64,000 nt of DNA from an uncultured Thalassotalea sp. (lineage in GTDB: Bacteria > Pseudomonadota > Gammaproteobacteria > Enterobacterales > Alteromonadaceae), in NCBI GenBank assembly GCA_947492575.1, contig CANLNK010000005.1, forward strand, positions 124,001 to 188,000. The letters run 5' to 3'. Position 1 is the stretch's first letter. Every line of letters begins with the position of its first letter. The notes beneath the pieces are model-generated. The model worked only from the letters and a program-made list of their open reading frames with translations. It ran no database searches and was not told the DNA's origin. Positions 28,904-38,600 of this stretch are shown here, piece by piece. The translations under genes were made by a program, and so were the position numbers.

Positions 28904-29385
28904 AAAACAACCTGATGGCCTTCAGAGCGTAATTCTGCGGCAAATTTATATTTATCTAATCTTTCTTGAAGTTCATGAACACGTTTTGCAGTAAAAGAGA
29001 GAGTTGCTTCTAATTGAATAAGATCACCCTTAAGGCTCCCTATTTCCTTGTCCTTTTCTTTCAAAAGCTTTTGCAGTATTTTTATGTCAGGATTATTGGA
29101 ATTGATAGCCTTATCTTCTTGTTCCTGTATGGTTTCAATACCAATATTCTCTACAGCCCATAAATACAACCTTACAGTTTCTTTGGCCCCACGCCTAGGG
29201 TAAAGCGATTGTCGGTCAAAATCACAAGCCGCAGATAATCCCATTTTATCTACACCTTCTTCACTATCCCCAGCAGGGAGTTTATATCCAGAATTTAAAA
29301 GTTCTATCAGGTAGGAGCAGAGCTTTTTAGCTGTATTAGCTTTAAAGCTCATTTGTTTCAATTCTTTAATTAATTGCTCTGACAT
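28891..29385 (-). CDS. Coiled-coil protein, putative DNA-binding accessory (island gene)
   Basis: 164 residues. The first half contains AACDFDRQSLYPRRG, which resembles recognition segments in accessory proteins of tyrosine-recombinase transposons. The second half (about 95-150) is a long heptad coiled coil (LQKLLKEKDKEIGSLKGDL, LSFTAKRVHELQERL). It begins 9 bases after gmtX ends and overlaps the helicase start by 13 bases, so it is the fourth gene of a five-gene operon. No named family is recalled; a TnpC-like role is an inference. Confidence 0.65.
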   Translation of the reverse strand: MSEQLIKELKQMSFKANTAKKLCSYLIELLNSGYKLPAGDSEEGVDKMGLSAACDFDRQSLYPRRGAKETVRLYLWAVENIGIETIQEQEDKAINSNNPDIKILQKLLKEKDKEIGSLKGDLIQLEATLSFTAKRVHELQERLDKYKFAAELRSEGHQVVLWED

Positions 29386-29394
29386 AAACTATGC

Positions 29395-30036
29395 TCATTT
29401 TCGTTCTAGGTACTCAATAAATGGTGTCATTTTATCTTTTGATACAACATTATTCGGTATTAAGACTTCTTTAGTTCCATACCCCTCATCCGCAATGGCT
29501 TTATTATTTTGGTCTAATGTGATGCCAATCTTTGCTGTATGAGTAAGAAGATTTTCCAACAAAAAGCAAACCGACTCATATTTTTGCTGGTAGCGATTAT
29601 CATTAGTGGCTTCGCTATTATCTGGGAGCATTAAATCACGCCCATCTGTAAGCTTTAGCTCTGAGATGTAACTTTCACTTTTATAATATTTTTCTTTTCT
29701 TGCAAAATCCCCTTTTAAGGTGGCAATCTTAGCCTTGTAGTATTCGATTAATTTTTTATATTCACCTTGGGTGGCATGATTTAAGTCAATAGACTCAATA
29801 CTTGCGTTTCTGGTAGCAAACTCTTCAGCAATCAGGTTCATATATTTTTTTTGTCTGACTATGGTAGAACGAGCGCATCCAACCTTTTCAACGACATATC
29901 GAATGAGAGCATTAAGATCTTCAAAACTCACTCCACTAGGAATACTGGCTAAGTACCCTTTTATCGTATCTGCACGACTTTTAACTTGTTCCTGTTGTCT
30001 TTTTTTAAATGGGTTATCCCCTTTTTTCCTGCCCAT
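29395..30036 (-). CDS. gmtX: GmtX-like third protein of the gamma-mobile-trio
   Basis: 213 residues beginning with a basic stretch (GRKKGDNPFKKRQQEQVKSR), then a helical region with a probable helix-turn-helix (LIRYVVEKVGCARSTIVRQK), a coiled-coil-like middle, and a C-terminal portion ending FIEYLERK. Position directly after the large second protein and size fit GmtX. Its molecular role is not established. Assignment rests mainly on synteny with gmtY and gmtZ. Confidence 0.65.
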   Translation of the reverse strand: MGRKKGDNPFKKRQQEQVKSRADTIKGYLASIPSGVSFEDLNALIRYVVEKVGCARSTIVRQKKYMNLIAEEFATRNASIESIDLNHATQGEYKKLIEYYKAKIATLKGDFARKEKYYKSESYISELKLTDGRDLMLPDNSEATNDNRYQQKYESVCFLLENLLTHTAKIGITLDQNNKAIADEGYGTKEVLIPNNVVSKDKMTPFIEYLERK

Positions 30037-30038
30037 TT

Positions 30039-33000
30039 TTAAATTACTCCTAGCAGTTTTGTTAGCTCTTTTGACTCTATTAAGTTATTAAGATCAATTC
30101 CTTTAATCTCAAGTAATTGAGTAATATGCCCAGCTACAATTGAAACTGGATCACTGTTACCTTTAAAGTTTTCATCCAAACCATAAGAGCGAATTATCCT
30201 TTCACAATGTTGGATATAGTTTGAACTGCAATATGCAGGATGAGCCTGTGATTCAATTAATCGAGATAAGAATTTCCCTTTTTCTGAATCGGTATTTATT
30301 CCGATAGCAATAACACCTTCGACCATTTCAGGCATTCTGCTTAAATAGCCTTCAGAAGCACCACTAGCCAATCGCTTCTTTAATAATTCGACAGTCATTT
30401 TCATAGCTGCGACTTCGACCTGATTTAGCCTAATCTGTTTCTTTAGGTTAATTATTTGAGTTTCATTTACATTTCGAGCCTCTAAATGCTTTAACTGTAT
30501 TAACCCTTCTTCTGCATCATTGAATTTTTCTGATATTCTTGCATTTAAGCCACTAATATTATCTATGCCAGAGCAGGCTATCGGGCACATACCACACCGA
30601 AGTCTCTCACCTACAATTTCTATTACTTCTGCTGGACAATCACCACCTGCGGGGCATACACAGTGGTCAAAAACCACAGGTTTTACGCTTCTTTGATTTT
30701 TAAGCATTGATAAACCATCTTCACCACTATATTCCGACATTTCTGGCACAAAGATAGAAACCATGCCTTGATCATTAATAACTTCTTTAAATCTTTTTTC
30801 CTCAATTGATTTGCTTATTGCTGAGCCTTGCTCAGATGGTGATATTGAACCATCCCCGGAAAGAAATAATTTGTATACATTGCCTTCACTTTCCACAACA
30901 AGACTGCCTGAGAGCAATGCTTCTTCACCTAGCTCTAATAGTTTATTGCGGTCATCTGGATGTTTTGCTTTTAGATAGTGGCTTTTTGTAACTTCTGAAA
31001 GCCACCCTTGCTGTTGAAGGAGGTCTTTAGTGCTAATAAATGTATCTCTAACAACCGTGTATGTATTACGCATAGAATGAGGTGTGTGAATAGCGCGAAA
31101 TACCACTTGGCTAGCATTGCCTTGGTGAAAAGTCCCGTGTTCATCAACAAAAGGTTCGCCCATATTCCAAGATACGGGATTTCTTCCTCTATCTGTTTTT
31201 GGGACAAGTTTAACAAATGTGTGTTCTTCATTTTTAGGGACATTATTATTGTAAATTTCTTGAACAAATAGCAGAAAATTGACCCATAAAGCTTGATAGC
31301 TTGTATCATCTACGGGGGCACCTGAACTAAATACTTTGAATAATGGGTCTATAAATTTCGTGCTATTGGTTGATTGAATTGGCCCAAATGAGTCATGGTG
31401 ATATTTTTGCTGAAACTTTTTTTCTGCCTGCAACATATCAAAAATATAAGTAGGAACTTGGCAAGCCCTATGCTCGAAAACTTTATCAATTGAAATATGT
31501 ATACTTTGAAAATAACCCTCTACCTTGCCGTATTTATCAAACTCATTGATATCCAACCATTGGATATTTTCCATGCGCTGACCAGCGTGAATGTTGGTTC
31601 GCAACATTCTAAAATTTGATAAAGATGGAAGCCATCCTTTCTCTTTGTGCTGTGACCAATTGAAAAAATCGGGGACAATCTCTATTTCATGATTTTTTTC
31701 ATTTAATTCAAAACTGCAACTTAAATCATAATCTGAAAATTTCCAAAACTTCTTGGACTTATTATGGTAAATATCGTGTCTGTTTTGAATGTTTAGCACT
31801 ACTAACTTTTCAAGTAACTCAGATAAAGCATCATGAACAGCCTGAAAGATATTAAGAACGTAAGGCAGTGTTCGTATTGGCAAAGCTACTTTATCGGAAG
31901 TTTTAGACCTTTCAGGACTTAATGGCTTTACATCGAGTTCATAATTGACAGGGTTCTTAAAACTAGGAAATTTGTCTGAATAATTTAGTTCGACAAATTG
32001 AAAAAAATCATACGCAGCTAAGAATAAATGATGAGCCTTTTTAAGTTGATCAGATAGAAATTTACTGAGAGTCTTAGGGGCTATCTCTTTTTTATCTGAA
32101 GGGAGAACAGCATTATTCCAAAAAATAACTCTGGAAAACTGGTCGATTTTATTAGGTAACTCACCTACTGTATTTTCTGATGCTTGATAATAATTTTTTA
32201 GATAAACAAATAAATAATCTGCTAGCTTTCCTGCAAATTGTGTTTGCCTTCTTAATACACCTACCTTGTCCTCTCGATAATACTCTATAAAAGCCTTGAT
32301 AATTTCAGCCCATTGAGAAAACTCTTCTGTTGGACTCACCTCATACCCAATATAATAATCATCCTTCAAGTAGTCGAAGTTAATATGGTCTTTCGGATAC
32401 TTGGTTAAGTTTAACAAGTAATTGTCAATATCAGATTTAGCATGATAAGCCCTAAGTCTATCGGGGACTTTAAGTGTATCTATATTGATATCAGCACCAC
32501 TTGCAATGTGATTGCTTTTAACAATATTCGTGACCGATTTAGTCTTGCTTGACACATTAAATTGCTGACCAGATGTAAGTTTCACATTGCCATTCAGATA
32601 ATTATCAAGAAGTTTTAGTGAACTTATATCTACATGCTCTAGAGCTTGTCTTGCAGTGGTCATGCCCCTGCGGTCATAAACATTTGCTACATCTTTTTTA
32701 GTAAATTTTTCATTTCCATTAATACATGCAGCATCAAATAGCATTTTGAACATGCCACCATATCGTGAAGATTTCACAATTTCGTTATTACGTATTGCTT
32801 TCCAAGTTTCTTCTAAATCAACATCTTTTATATTCACCCAGCTTGTTGAAACTAAAAATCTATGGGCTGCTTTCTTTAATGACTGTGTTCTTCTATATTC
32901 AATGGTCTGTGTTGATCTATCTTCTTCGCTATATTGTGTAACAGCATACTCATGCAGCTTACATAAAGCACTTGATTGCTTAAAAACTTCAGAAATATTC

Positions 33001-33407
33001 ATAAAGCTGATAGTAGGCATGGTCATATCAGGAGTTAATACCACACGCCCTTTAGCCCATAGAAAAGTAAAGAAAACTTTTAAAGTGGATTTGATCCCAG
33101 AGAACTCTTCATCAATCGAAAGCTTAGAGCCTAACCATTCTTCAAATTCATTTCTAAGTTCTTGAGCTTTTGAGGTAGCTAAATCATAGAAAAAACTTAG
33201 ATCATCAGCATTGATATTATTAAGCCTTGGCAATAAATAGTGTTCAGCAGCAAAATAAGCCAAAGATGCAGGGTCGGTTAACTCTTTATAAGGGGAGGCT
33301 AAACTAGGTCTTGAGTGATGCTTCATCCTTAAAAGTAAGGCTTCATTCAAATCATCGGAAATATTTTCAAAGTTAACTATATGAAGTTTATCGCTGGTAT
33401 TAATCAT
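30039..33407 (-). CDS. gmtZ: GmtZ-like large integrase protein of the gamma-mobile-trio
   Basis: 1122 residues, starting 1 base from the gmtY stop. The middle of the chain (near residue 776) carries HTPHSMRNTYTVVRD, matching the HxxR signature of tyrosine recombinases. Near residues 914-942 there is a cysteine cluster (CVCPAGGDC, then CGMCPIAC) that looks like a metal-binding site, and a coiled coil follows (near 955-1010). The combination of a divergent recombinase and a zinc-like cluster, next to a canonical recombinase, fits the gamma-mobile-trio integrase GmtZ. Assignment is from memory of the system. Confidence 0.7.
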   Translation of the reverse strand: MINTSDKLHIVNFENISDDLNEALLLRMKHHSRPSLASPYKELTDPASLAYFAAEHYLLPRLNNINADDLSFFYDLATSKAQELRNEFEEWLGSKLSIDEEFSGIKSTLKVFFTFLWAKGRVVLTPDMTMPTISFMNISEVFKQSSALCKLHEYAVTQYSEEDRSTQTIEYRRTQSLKKAAHRFLVSTSWVNIKDVDLEETWKAIRNNEIVKSSRYGGMFKMLFDAACINGNEKFTKKDVANVYDRRGMTTARQALEHVDISSLKLLDNYLNGNVKLTSGQQFNVSSKTKSVTNIVKSNHIASGADINIDTLKVPDRLRAYHAKSDIDNYLLNLTKYPKDHINFDYLKDDYYIGYEVSPTEEFSQWAEIIKAFIEYYREDKVGVLRRQTQFAGKLADYLFVYLKNYYQASENTVGELPNKIDQFSRVIFWNNAVLPSDKKEIAPKTLSKFLSDQLKKAHHLFLAAYDFFQFVELNYSDKFPSFKNPVNYELDVKPLSPERSKTSDKVALPIRTLPYVLNIFQAVHDALSELLEKLVVLNIQNRHDIYHNKSKKFWKFSDYDLSCSFELNEKNHEIEIVPDFFNWSQHKEKGWLPSLSNFRMLRTNIHAGQRMENIQWLDINEFDKYGKVEGYFQSIHISIDKVFEHRACQVPTYIFDMLQAEKKFQQKYHHDSFGPIQSTNSTKFIDPLFKVFSSGAPVDDTSYQALWVNFLLFVQEIYNNNVPKNEEHTFVKLVPKTDRGRNPVSWNMGEPFVDEHGTFHQGNASQVVFRAIHTPHSMRNTYTVVRDTFISTKDLLQQQGWLSEVTKSHYLKAKHPDDRNKLLELGEEALLSGSLVVESEGNVYKLFLSGDGSISPSEQGSAISKSIEEKRFKEVINDQGMVSIFVPEMSEYSGEDGLSMLKNQRSVKPVVFDHCVCPAGGDCPAEVIEIVGERLRCGMCPIACSGIDNISGLNARISEKFNDAEEGLIQLKHLEARNVNETQIINLKKQIRLNQVEVAAMKMTVELLKKRLASGASEGYLSRMPEMVEGVIAIGINTDSEKGKFLSRLIESQAHPAYCSSNYIQHCERIIRSYGLDENFKGNSDPVSIVAGHITQLLEIKGIDLNNLIESKELTKLLGVI

Positions 33408-34751
33408 TTACTGCTTCTCTAATTTATCTGCGATGCTTCTGTATGAGGCTGCTATAATACTCGGCAAAGATTCAACCTTTTTACCCATAAGTAAGTTATC
33501 CATCATTTCAAGTTTTGCTTGTAATACCTCACTTTTGGTTCTTGCATAGACATGAGTGCTTGAAATGTTAGCGTGTCCCATCAGCACTTGAACATCCTCA
33601 GCATCCAATCCCAGTTCGTTATTCCGATATGGATTTGGAAAATAATTTTTCATATAAACCCCGTACATATGACGCAAAGAATGCAAAGTGTACTCAGGTT
33701 CCATTCCGATCCTTTCTTGCGCTTTTTTAAATGCTTCGTTAAGAGATTGATTTGAAGCATTTATGAGAGCATCACCGTAGCCATCTCTATCCATTTTTAG
33801 GAAAAGAAATTCGGTATCTGAAATTGGTCTTATCTTTAGATACTCAAGATAAGCATCAAAAAACCTACCTTTTAATGCTGGTATAAAATAAACAATTGCC
33901 GTTTCTCGGCCTTTCCACCGCATTTTTTCTCTCTTTGCGTACTTACTAGCACACCTTAAATCATTAGGATCTTGCACTCGTACTTTTTGCATTTCGCAAT
34001 CAACCAAACCTTTAGGCAAAGATACCCCTTCTGATTGTCTTAATCCGCCTCCAGCTAGTAATAGCCAAAATGAACGATTTCTAGGGCATGGCTCCGCATC
34101 AATCAACTCCTCAAATCGAGTTATGGGAAAGTCTTTATCTCTTTCTGAAACAGAGCCTACAGCCTTGCTATTTCTCCCATAGAGCTTAGAATTTCTTGTT
34201 GCTTTTATTTGTCTAAGATTCGACCCTAAAACTGAATTACTCCTAATTCTCTTAATTTCTTGAGGTGATATGTTGGTAATGTCTTTTAAAGCGGCAAAAA
34301 CGAATTCTGGAGCATCTATTTTAACACCTTGCTCATATTCCATATATTCCAGCATGTCTCTAGCAAGCTGTTGAGAAAATTGTAGAAAATGATTAACAGC
34401 CGATATTGCGGGTACTGTATTTAACATTCCATTTTTCCTACCCATTTTCTTAGCAATATCTCTTACAAATGGATCACGCGAATTCATCCCTTGACACAAA
34501 AACTCAGGATATTTATTAATTGCATTATCTATCGCTGATTGTCTTGGCGCTTCTTTAGCATCATAAATCCCTAGTTCAACAAGGTAATCTATGAACTTAG
34601 CAACATATTCAATATAGGTAACAAAAGTCTTTGGTTTAACCTTGGGTTCTAAATAATTTAAAAAACGATTGAAGGAGTCAATGGGAACCCCTTCTTTATC
34701 AAGAAGGCGTTTCCGACTATTGGGTAAAGTAATTATAGATAAATTTTTCAT
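33408..34751 (-). CDS. gmtY: GmtY-like tyrosine recombinase
   Basis: 447-residue site-specific recombinase. The catalytic domain shows LLAGGGLRQSEGVSL (Arg I), HSLRHMYGVY near residue 356 (HxxR box), LMGHANISSTHVYAR near 392-405 (second His and the nucleophilic Tyr). The N-terminal 150 residues resemble a SAM-like core-binding domain. It is the first gene of the island operon, next to the right junction. A TATAAT-like box lies about 40 bases upstream (minus strand, 34795-34790). Confidence 0.82.
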   Translation of the reverse strand: MKNLSIITLPNSRKRLLDKEGVPIDSFNRFLNYLEPKVKPKTFVTYIEYVAKFIDYLVELGIYDAKEAPRQSAIDNAINKYPEFLCQGMNSRDPFVRDIAKKMGRKNGMLNTVPAISAVNHFLQFSQQLARDMLEYMEYEQGVKIDAPEFVFAALKDITNISPQEIKRIRSNSVLGSNLRQIKATRNSKLYGRNSKAVGSVSERDKDFPITRFEELIDAEPCPRNRSFWLLLAGGGLRQSEGVSLPKGLVDCEMQKVRVQDPNDLRCASKYAKREKMRWKGRETAIVYFIPALKGRFFDAYLEYLKIRPISDTEFLFLKMDRDGYGDALINASNQSLNEAFKKAQERIGMEPEYTLHSLRHMYGVYMKNYFPNPYRNNELGLDAEDVQVLMGHANISSTHVYARTKSEVLQAKLEMMDNLLMGKKVESLPSIIAASYRSIADKLEKQ

Positions 34752-34759
34752 CGCAACAC

Positions 34760-34825
34760 CTTAAATGCGCTCTATAGTGCTTAAGTAAAATTATAGTACA
34801 ATACATGCGCATTATAAATTATTTT
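34760..34825 (-). promoter_or_regulatory. Promoter/operator region of gmtY
   Basis: Minus strand contains TATAAT at 34795-34790 with no good -35 box. CTTAA...TTAAG (34760-34785) is a partial dyad over the likely start site, and ATGCGC occurs at both 34765 and 34806. This arrangement would suit autoregulation by an island protein. It is weak evidence. Confidence 0.35.
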
Positions 34826-34861
34826 AAGTGTTTGATGGTTTTTTATTTTTATTCCTTTGTT

Positions 34862-36061
34862 TTAAGAGGAAAAATTTAATTTGCGGGTGTTTGGTATATT
34901 GTTAATAAATGCGCACAGAGTTCGACCTAACTTTATAACCCAGTTCTGGTCGTTACTGAAAAAGTAGAGTTCTAGTGGCAACCCTGTTGCTGACGGTGCT
35001 AACTGTCTCACCATGCAAGTCATCTGTTGATGCACTTTAGGATGTTGTTTTAGATACGTTTCGATATATGCCCTAAAGGTACCTAAATTTGTCAGTTTAC
35101 GCTGATTTATGCTTGGCTCATCAGTGTCGGTACCTTGAATTTCTTGGGTGATTTCTTGTTCCTTTTGCGTTAAATAGTTTGTCAGCAAGCGAATATCTTT
35201 AAGCTTAGTGAGTTCTTCTTGTTGATAAAACTTAACACTGGAAATGTCGATATAAATGGCACGTTTGATACGTCGACCGCCTGAATTAAACATATCTCGC
35301 CAATTCTTAAATGAGCCACTTATCAAAGCGTAAGTTGGCACAGTGGTCACCGTACGATCAAAATTTTGTACTTTGACGGTGTTAAGACCAATCTCTAATA
35401 CATCACCGTCGGCGCCATATTGAGGCAGCTCAATCCAATCCCCTGGCGCTACCATTTTATTAGCAGATATTTGAATACTCGCGACGAGACCCTTAATCGT
35501 ATCTTGGAAAACTAAAAGTAAAACGGCTGTCAACGCACCTAAACCACTAAGTAAATAAATTGGTGACCGATCGATAATGGTTGAGATGGATAAGATGGTT
35601 GCCACCAAATAAATGGCTAACTTAATGAGCTGTATAGTCGCGTTTAGCGGGACGTAACGGGTTTTTGCTTTGGCGCGATAAACGCTTTGAATCACGTCGA
35701 GTAGTGCGCATAAGCAACGAGCTATTTGAAAGGTAATTACCACTTTAACAATGATTAATAATGGCGTTAATACATCGGGGAGATCATCGAGAACAGATGG
35801 CAGAAAAACCAATAAAATAAACAGCGGAATCAAGAGTACAAAGCGCTCAAATACTTGGTGTTTCAGCAATAAGTCATCCCACTGATTTTTAGAGCGTAAC
35901 ACCAGCTTCTCAACGACTGCAATAACGCGGCTTTTCGTTACATAGTGGCTAAGCACTGCTAGGAGCAACAATCCAACTACGCTCGAAAGGGTAACCCCAA
36001 GCGTTATATGTTCATTAGGCCAACCTAGCGACGTCAGTAATTCTGTTATCCATTGTTGCAT
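34862..36061 (-). pseudogene. ybdG: YbdG/MscM-type mechanosensitive channel, N-terminal 375 codons plus island-encoded tail
   Basis: The frame encodes 399 residues. Residues 1-375 match the MscS-superfamily YbdG group: five or so membrane segments, the pore helix region (LSGLGALTAVLLLVFQDTIKGLVAS with a break), and a cytoplasmic beta domain ending ELYFFSNDQNWV. At that point family members continue (N)[10 protein letters not shown], which is found instead at 25222. The last 24 residues (from IKLGRTLCAF) are encoded by island DNA. E. coli YbdG is 415 long and the rejoined chain would be 414. Channel function after loss of the conserved end is uncertain; the frame may still yield a product. Confidence 0.93.
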
Positions 36062-36963
36062 TGATTATTCTTCCATTTAGTCTGCATATCGACAAGTACT
36101 GCGTCTTTGTCTTGCCATAGTTGATTCACCCAAGCTTGAAAGCGGCGTTTGAATTCAACATCATTAAAATAGTCACCGATAATTTCATCGGGGATATCGA
36201 TAGTTTGCACGTCAACAACGATATTGTTGACCTTACCACTAATAAAGTCCTTGAAGCTTGGAATACCTTTTGGGTAGAAAATAGTAATGTTAACAATTTT
36301 ATTTAGATGCTGCCCCATTGCATCGAGCACAAACGCTATGCCACCAGCTTTCGGTCTCAACAAATGAGTAAAAGAGGGTTGCTGTTTTTCATACTTTTTA
36401 GCGGTAAAACGCGTACCTTCAATAAAGTTCATTACGCTAACTGGCTTGTACTTAAACTTTTGACATGCAATACGAGTTGTCTCGATATCTTTGCCGGCCA
36501 AATGTGGGTTCTTCTTCAAGAACGCTTGGCTGTACCGCTTCATAAATGGAAAATCCAATGCCCACCAAGCAAGGCCAAGAAAAGGCACATAAATTAGTTC
36601 TTTTTTTAAGAAAAATTTTAAGAAGGGAATTTTGCCGTGTAAAAGGCGCTGTAATACCAATATATCAACCCAACTTTGGTGATTACTCAAGACTAAATAC
36701 CAGTCTTTTTTATCCAGCTTGTCTAATCCTTTAACTGTGTAGGTGACTTTGGTAAACAAATTCTGAATACCTGTATTGGTGGCTACCCAATTACTAGCCA
36801 TTTGATCTAGGAGGTAGCTAAAGAAGGTTTGCCAACTTTTAGCTGGAATCAGTGCTTTTAGTAATGAGCCGACAACAATAGGAAACACCCAGAATAAGGT
36901 GTTAACGGTATAGCTAATGAAAGACAGTACAGCAATGAGTGGAGCAGGTAAAAAACTAAGCAT
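36046..36963 (-). CDS. YihG-like 1-acylglycerol-phosphate acyltransferase family protein
   Basis: 305 residues of the PlsC acyltransferase family. Acceptor motif NHQSWVD (HxxxxD) near residue 93, then a second block PFLKFFLKKELIYVPFLG, and FIEGTRF near 175. There are one or two N-terminal membrane segments. It should acylate a lysophospholipid in the inner membrane. It overlaps the start of the channel gene by 16 bases, so the two were co-transcribed before the island arrived. E. coli YihG/YihG-like and OlsA-type relatives have this layout. Confidence 0.88.
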   Translation of the reverse strand: MLSFLPAPLIAVLSFISYTVNTLFWVFPIVVGSLLKALIPAKSWQTFFSYLLDQMASNWVATNTGIQNLFTKVTYTVKGLDKLDKKDWYLVLSNHQSWVDILVLQRLLHGKIPFLKFFLKKELIYVPFLGLAWWALDFPFMKRYSQAFLKKNPHLAGKDIETTRIACQKFKYKPVSVMNFIEGTRFTAKKYEKQQPSFTHLLRPKAGGIAFVLDAMGQHLNKIVNITIFYPKGIPSFKDFISGKVNNIVVDVQTIDIPDEIIGDYFNDVEFKRRFQAWVNQLWQDKDAVLVDMQTKWKNNQCNNG

Positions 36964-37492
36964 AAATGATGAAATAGCGTACCAAAGTGATCAATTTAAT
37001 TACATATAGAACAAGATTGTACGGTTTCTTTGGTTAATTTAAACCCTTTTACTCTAGTGATTTAGTCATCTTGTATGATTTAACCGACAGCTAACTGGTT
37101 AAAATGGGCGATGAAAGTTTCGACGCTTTAAATTTTACTCTTAAAAATATTGAGGTATTTGCGAAGCAAAGATGCGATGTTGGAATCTTTGAGTGCAAAT
37201 AAGCTCGATTCAGCCATCAATCAAAGTTTTATGTAAATATTTTGTTACTAGTTTGCGTATTAGGTATACCTCAGCGGATTTCCCTTGTGTGTGAAAAAGC
37301 AACACCCTGATCATCAGTTCTGGAAAAAGAACACTTTCTTACACTTCTCAACGTTCAAAAATAGACGTTTACGGCCGAATATGCCCTCAGCCTATTAAAA
37401 AGACGAATTTAGTTTATAAAAAATGCAGAATTTCGTTGCTATTTGGTTAACTTTCACGCCATTCTTGGGGAGTCGAAATTATAGGAGGGAAA
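36964..37492. other. Intergenic region between yihG-like gene and proB
   Basis: 529 bases between divergent genes, AT-rich. A 32-codon frame (37104-37202) has no ribosome binding site. GGAGGG just before the proB ATG is a strong Shine-Dalgarno sequence. No riboswitch or RNA gene is recognised. Confidence 0.5.
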
Positions 37493-38593
37493 ATGAACTT
37501 TCATCGTGTTGTTATTAAAGTTGGTAGTGCGCTAGTTGCACCTGAACAATCAGGTTGCAGTGGCAAGCATATTTTGCCAATTGCGCGCTTTATTGCTGAA
37601 TGCCATGAGGCCGGCAAAGAAGTGATTTTAGTGTCGTCTGGCAGTGTTGCTGCTGGTCGAGCGTTAATACAACATGGTTCACCCAATCCCTCTATCCCCA
37701 CTAAGCAAGCGATGGCTGCTGTGGGGCAAATGAAAATGATGGCCAACTGGCAGCGCTTTTTTGACGTGCCTTGTAGCCAGTTACTTATTACACATGGCGA
37801 CTTAAAAGACAGGCAGCGCTACATCAATATTAAGAATACACTGCGTATCTTATTGGAAAATGGTGTTGTACCGATTGTTAATGAAAACGATACGGTAGCG
37901 ACAGAAGAGCTCAAAGTTGGTGATAACGACAATCTTGCCGCACTCGTTGCATTAGTGAGTGAAGCCGATTGCTTGCTAATTTTAAGTGACGTTGACGGCC
38001 TGTATCGTGAAAACCCCAAGGACAACCCTTTGGCAGAAATGCTCGAAACGGTCGAAAAAGTGACGCCTGACATATATCAGATGGCAAGTGGAACCACCAA
38101 CCACATTGCGACAGGTGGTATGCAGACCAAAATTCAGGCCGCAGAAAAAGCAACAGAAAACGGCATCGCTACATATATTATTAATGGTGAAAAGCCTAAT
38201 GTTTACGCACGGTTATTAAGTGGCGAAAATCCAGGGACTTTATTTAAACCACAGCAGGCACATGTCAAAGCGAAGAAGCATTGGCTTAAACACACGTTGA
38301 AAAGCAACGGTGAAGTGCACTTGGATGCAGGAGCCATAAAAGCGGTGTGCGAAAAAGGCGCCTCTTTGTTGCCATCAGGCATAAAAACGATTGCTGGCGC
38401 ATTTAACGCTGGCGACACCATAAATCTGATTAATAGTGAATCTGGTGAAGCTGTTGCGAAAGGCATATGCCAGTATAGCGACCGAGACTTGAATAAAATA
38501 AAAGGTGTTAACAGTAATGAAATAGACACCATACTTGGCTATTGCCCTAGCAAAGTAATCGTCCACCGCGACGATATGGTGATGTTAACCTAA
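37493..38593 (+). CDS. proB: Glutamate 5-kinase
   Basis: 366 residues. First step of proline synthesis: ATP-dependent phosphorylation of glutamate. Amino-acid-kinase domain (about 1-255) with VVIKVGSALV, VSSGSVAAGR, VPIVNENDTVA and GGMQTKIQAA; C-terminal PUA domain (about 275-360). In this family the product usually inhibits by feedback through the kinase domain. AGGAGGG precedes the ATG. It lies 7 bases before proA. Confidence 0.96.
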   Translation: MNFHRVVIKVGSALVAPEQSGCSGKHILPIARFIAECHEAGKEVILVSSGSVAAGRALIQHGSPNPSIPTKQAMAAVGQMKMMANWQRFFDVPCSQLLITHGDLKDRQRYINIKNTLRILLENGVVPIVNENDTVATEELKVGDNDNLAALVALVSEADCLLILSDVDGLYRENPKDNPLAEMLETVEKVTPDIYQMASGTTNHIATGGMQTKIQAAEKATENGIATYIINGEKPNVYARLLSGENPGTLFKPQQAHVKAKKHWLKHTLKSNGEVHLDAGAIKAVCEKGASLLPSGIKTIAGAFNAGDTINLINSESGEAVAKGICQYSDRDLNKIKGVNSNEIDTILGYCPSKVIVHRDDMVMLT

Positions 38594-38600
38594 GGTATCT

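Larger units (their letters stand above)
25224..34937 (-). mobile_element. Gamma-mobile-trio (GMT) type genomic island inserted in ybdG
   Basis: Junctions are defined by the split gene: both contain GGGT (34941-34938 and 25227-25224 on the minus strand), which may be the crossover. The size is about 9.7 kb. At one end is a minus-strand operon gmtY-gmtZ-gmtX plus a coiled-coil gene and a RecD-like helicase; then three plus-strand envelope genes; then about 600 noncoding bases with strong inverted repeats. There are no obvious terminal inverted repeats or long direct repeats, as expected for Tn554-like tyrosine-recombinase elements. Base composition is visibly more AT-rich than the flanks. Confidence 0.88.

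Noticed and set aside
25327-34797. AATTATAGT at 25327-25335 and 34789-34797 as direct repeats bounding the island
   Set aside because: These lie inside the junctions set by the split ybdG gene and are short AT-rich matches expected by chance; one is part of the gmtY promoter box.
37104-37202. 32-codon frame upstream of proB as a leader peptide
   Set aside because: No ribosome binding site and no proline codon run or attenuator structure; it is also far from proB.
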